Source of the DNA: Crambe crambe
Taxonomy: Eukaryota; Porifera; Demospongiae; Poecilosclerida; Crambeidae
NCBI GenBank assembly: GCA_963924555.1
Contig: OZ004596.1
Span: 2,356,001 to 2,420,000 of the forward strand
Length of the DNA: 64,000 nucleotides
Reading direction: 5' to 3'
Part shown: one piece after another, positions 63,998 to 64,000 of the stretch
Layout: each line of letters opens with the position of its first letter
How positions within the stretch are numbered: the stretch's first letter is position 1
Program-made: the position numbers and the translations under genes
Notes under the pieces: model-generated
What the model saw: only the letters and a program-made list of their open reading frames with translations
Database searches by the model: none
Told to the model about the DNA's origin: nothing

Positions 63998-64000
63998 TAA

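Overview
This is intron-rich nuclear DNA from an animal. Animal families such as TRIM-NHL, SRCR, EMI/EGF receptors, PITPNM and VPS33A sit beside short AT-rich introns, (ATGT)n arrays, many MITEs and cAMP-receptor-like GPCRs. Together this points to an early-branching metazoan, most likely a demosponge; the species cannot be fixed from the window alone. I saw no rRNA, functional tRNA or CRISPR array.

Layout, left half. Positions 1-2694 look intergenic. A 21-exon PITPNM/rdgB gene runs on the minus strand from 16227 to 2695, with introns full of micro- and minisatellites. Upstream of it, also on minus, is a 5-exon PRR11-like gene (19383 to 16809), head-to-head with RNF10 (20136-24081, plus, 19 exons) across a promoter carrying E2F, CHR and CCAAT elements. 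RPB11 (POLR2J, minus, 24412-25611) lies tail-to-tail with RNF10 and head-to-head with VPS33A (25853-34718, plus, 15 exons). VPS33A intron 4 (4.5 kb) holds nested MITEs and an antisense single-exon TRIM-NHL gene broken by a frameshift and an in-frame TGA.

Layout, right half (36-58.5 kb) is a cluster of cell-surface protein genes: an FN3-TM protein with a tyrosine-rich tail (minus), an 800-aa multi-pass orphan protein (plus), an SRCR-SRCR-FN3-TM receptor (minus), two tandem 11-exon GPCR paralogues (minus) and two tandem 9-exon EMI-EGF-EGF-EGF-FN3-TM paralogues (plus). All four single-pass receptor genes (six TM-linked FN3 comparisons reduce to four proteins) share an unusual cysteine-bearing FN3 domain with a Y-x-C-C motif. 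The window ends with an AKR7-type aldo-keto reductase (59351-63997, plus).

How the genes relate: the left half is mostly housekeeping (lipid transfer at membrane contacts, Pol II assembly, HOPS tethering, ubiquitin ligase). The right half looks like a locally expanding receptor neighbourhood with signalling-competent tails. Exon models were derived by hand from GT/GC-AG boundaries; each multi-exon model except AKR7 and the TRIM-NHL locus sums to a multiple of three and stays in phase. No database search was possible, so family names rest on remembered family sequence features.
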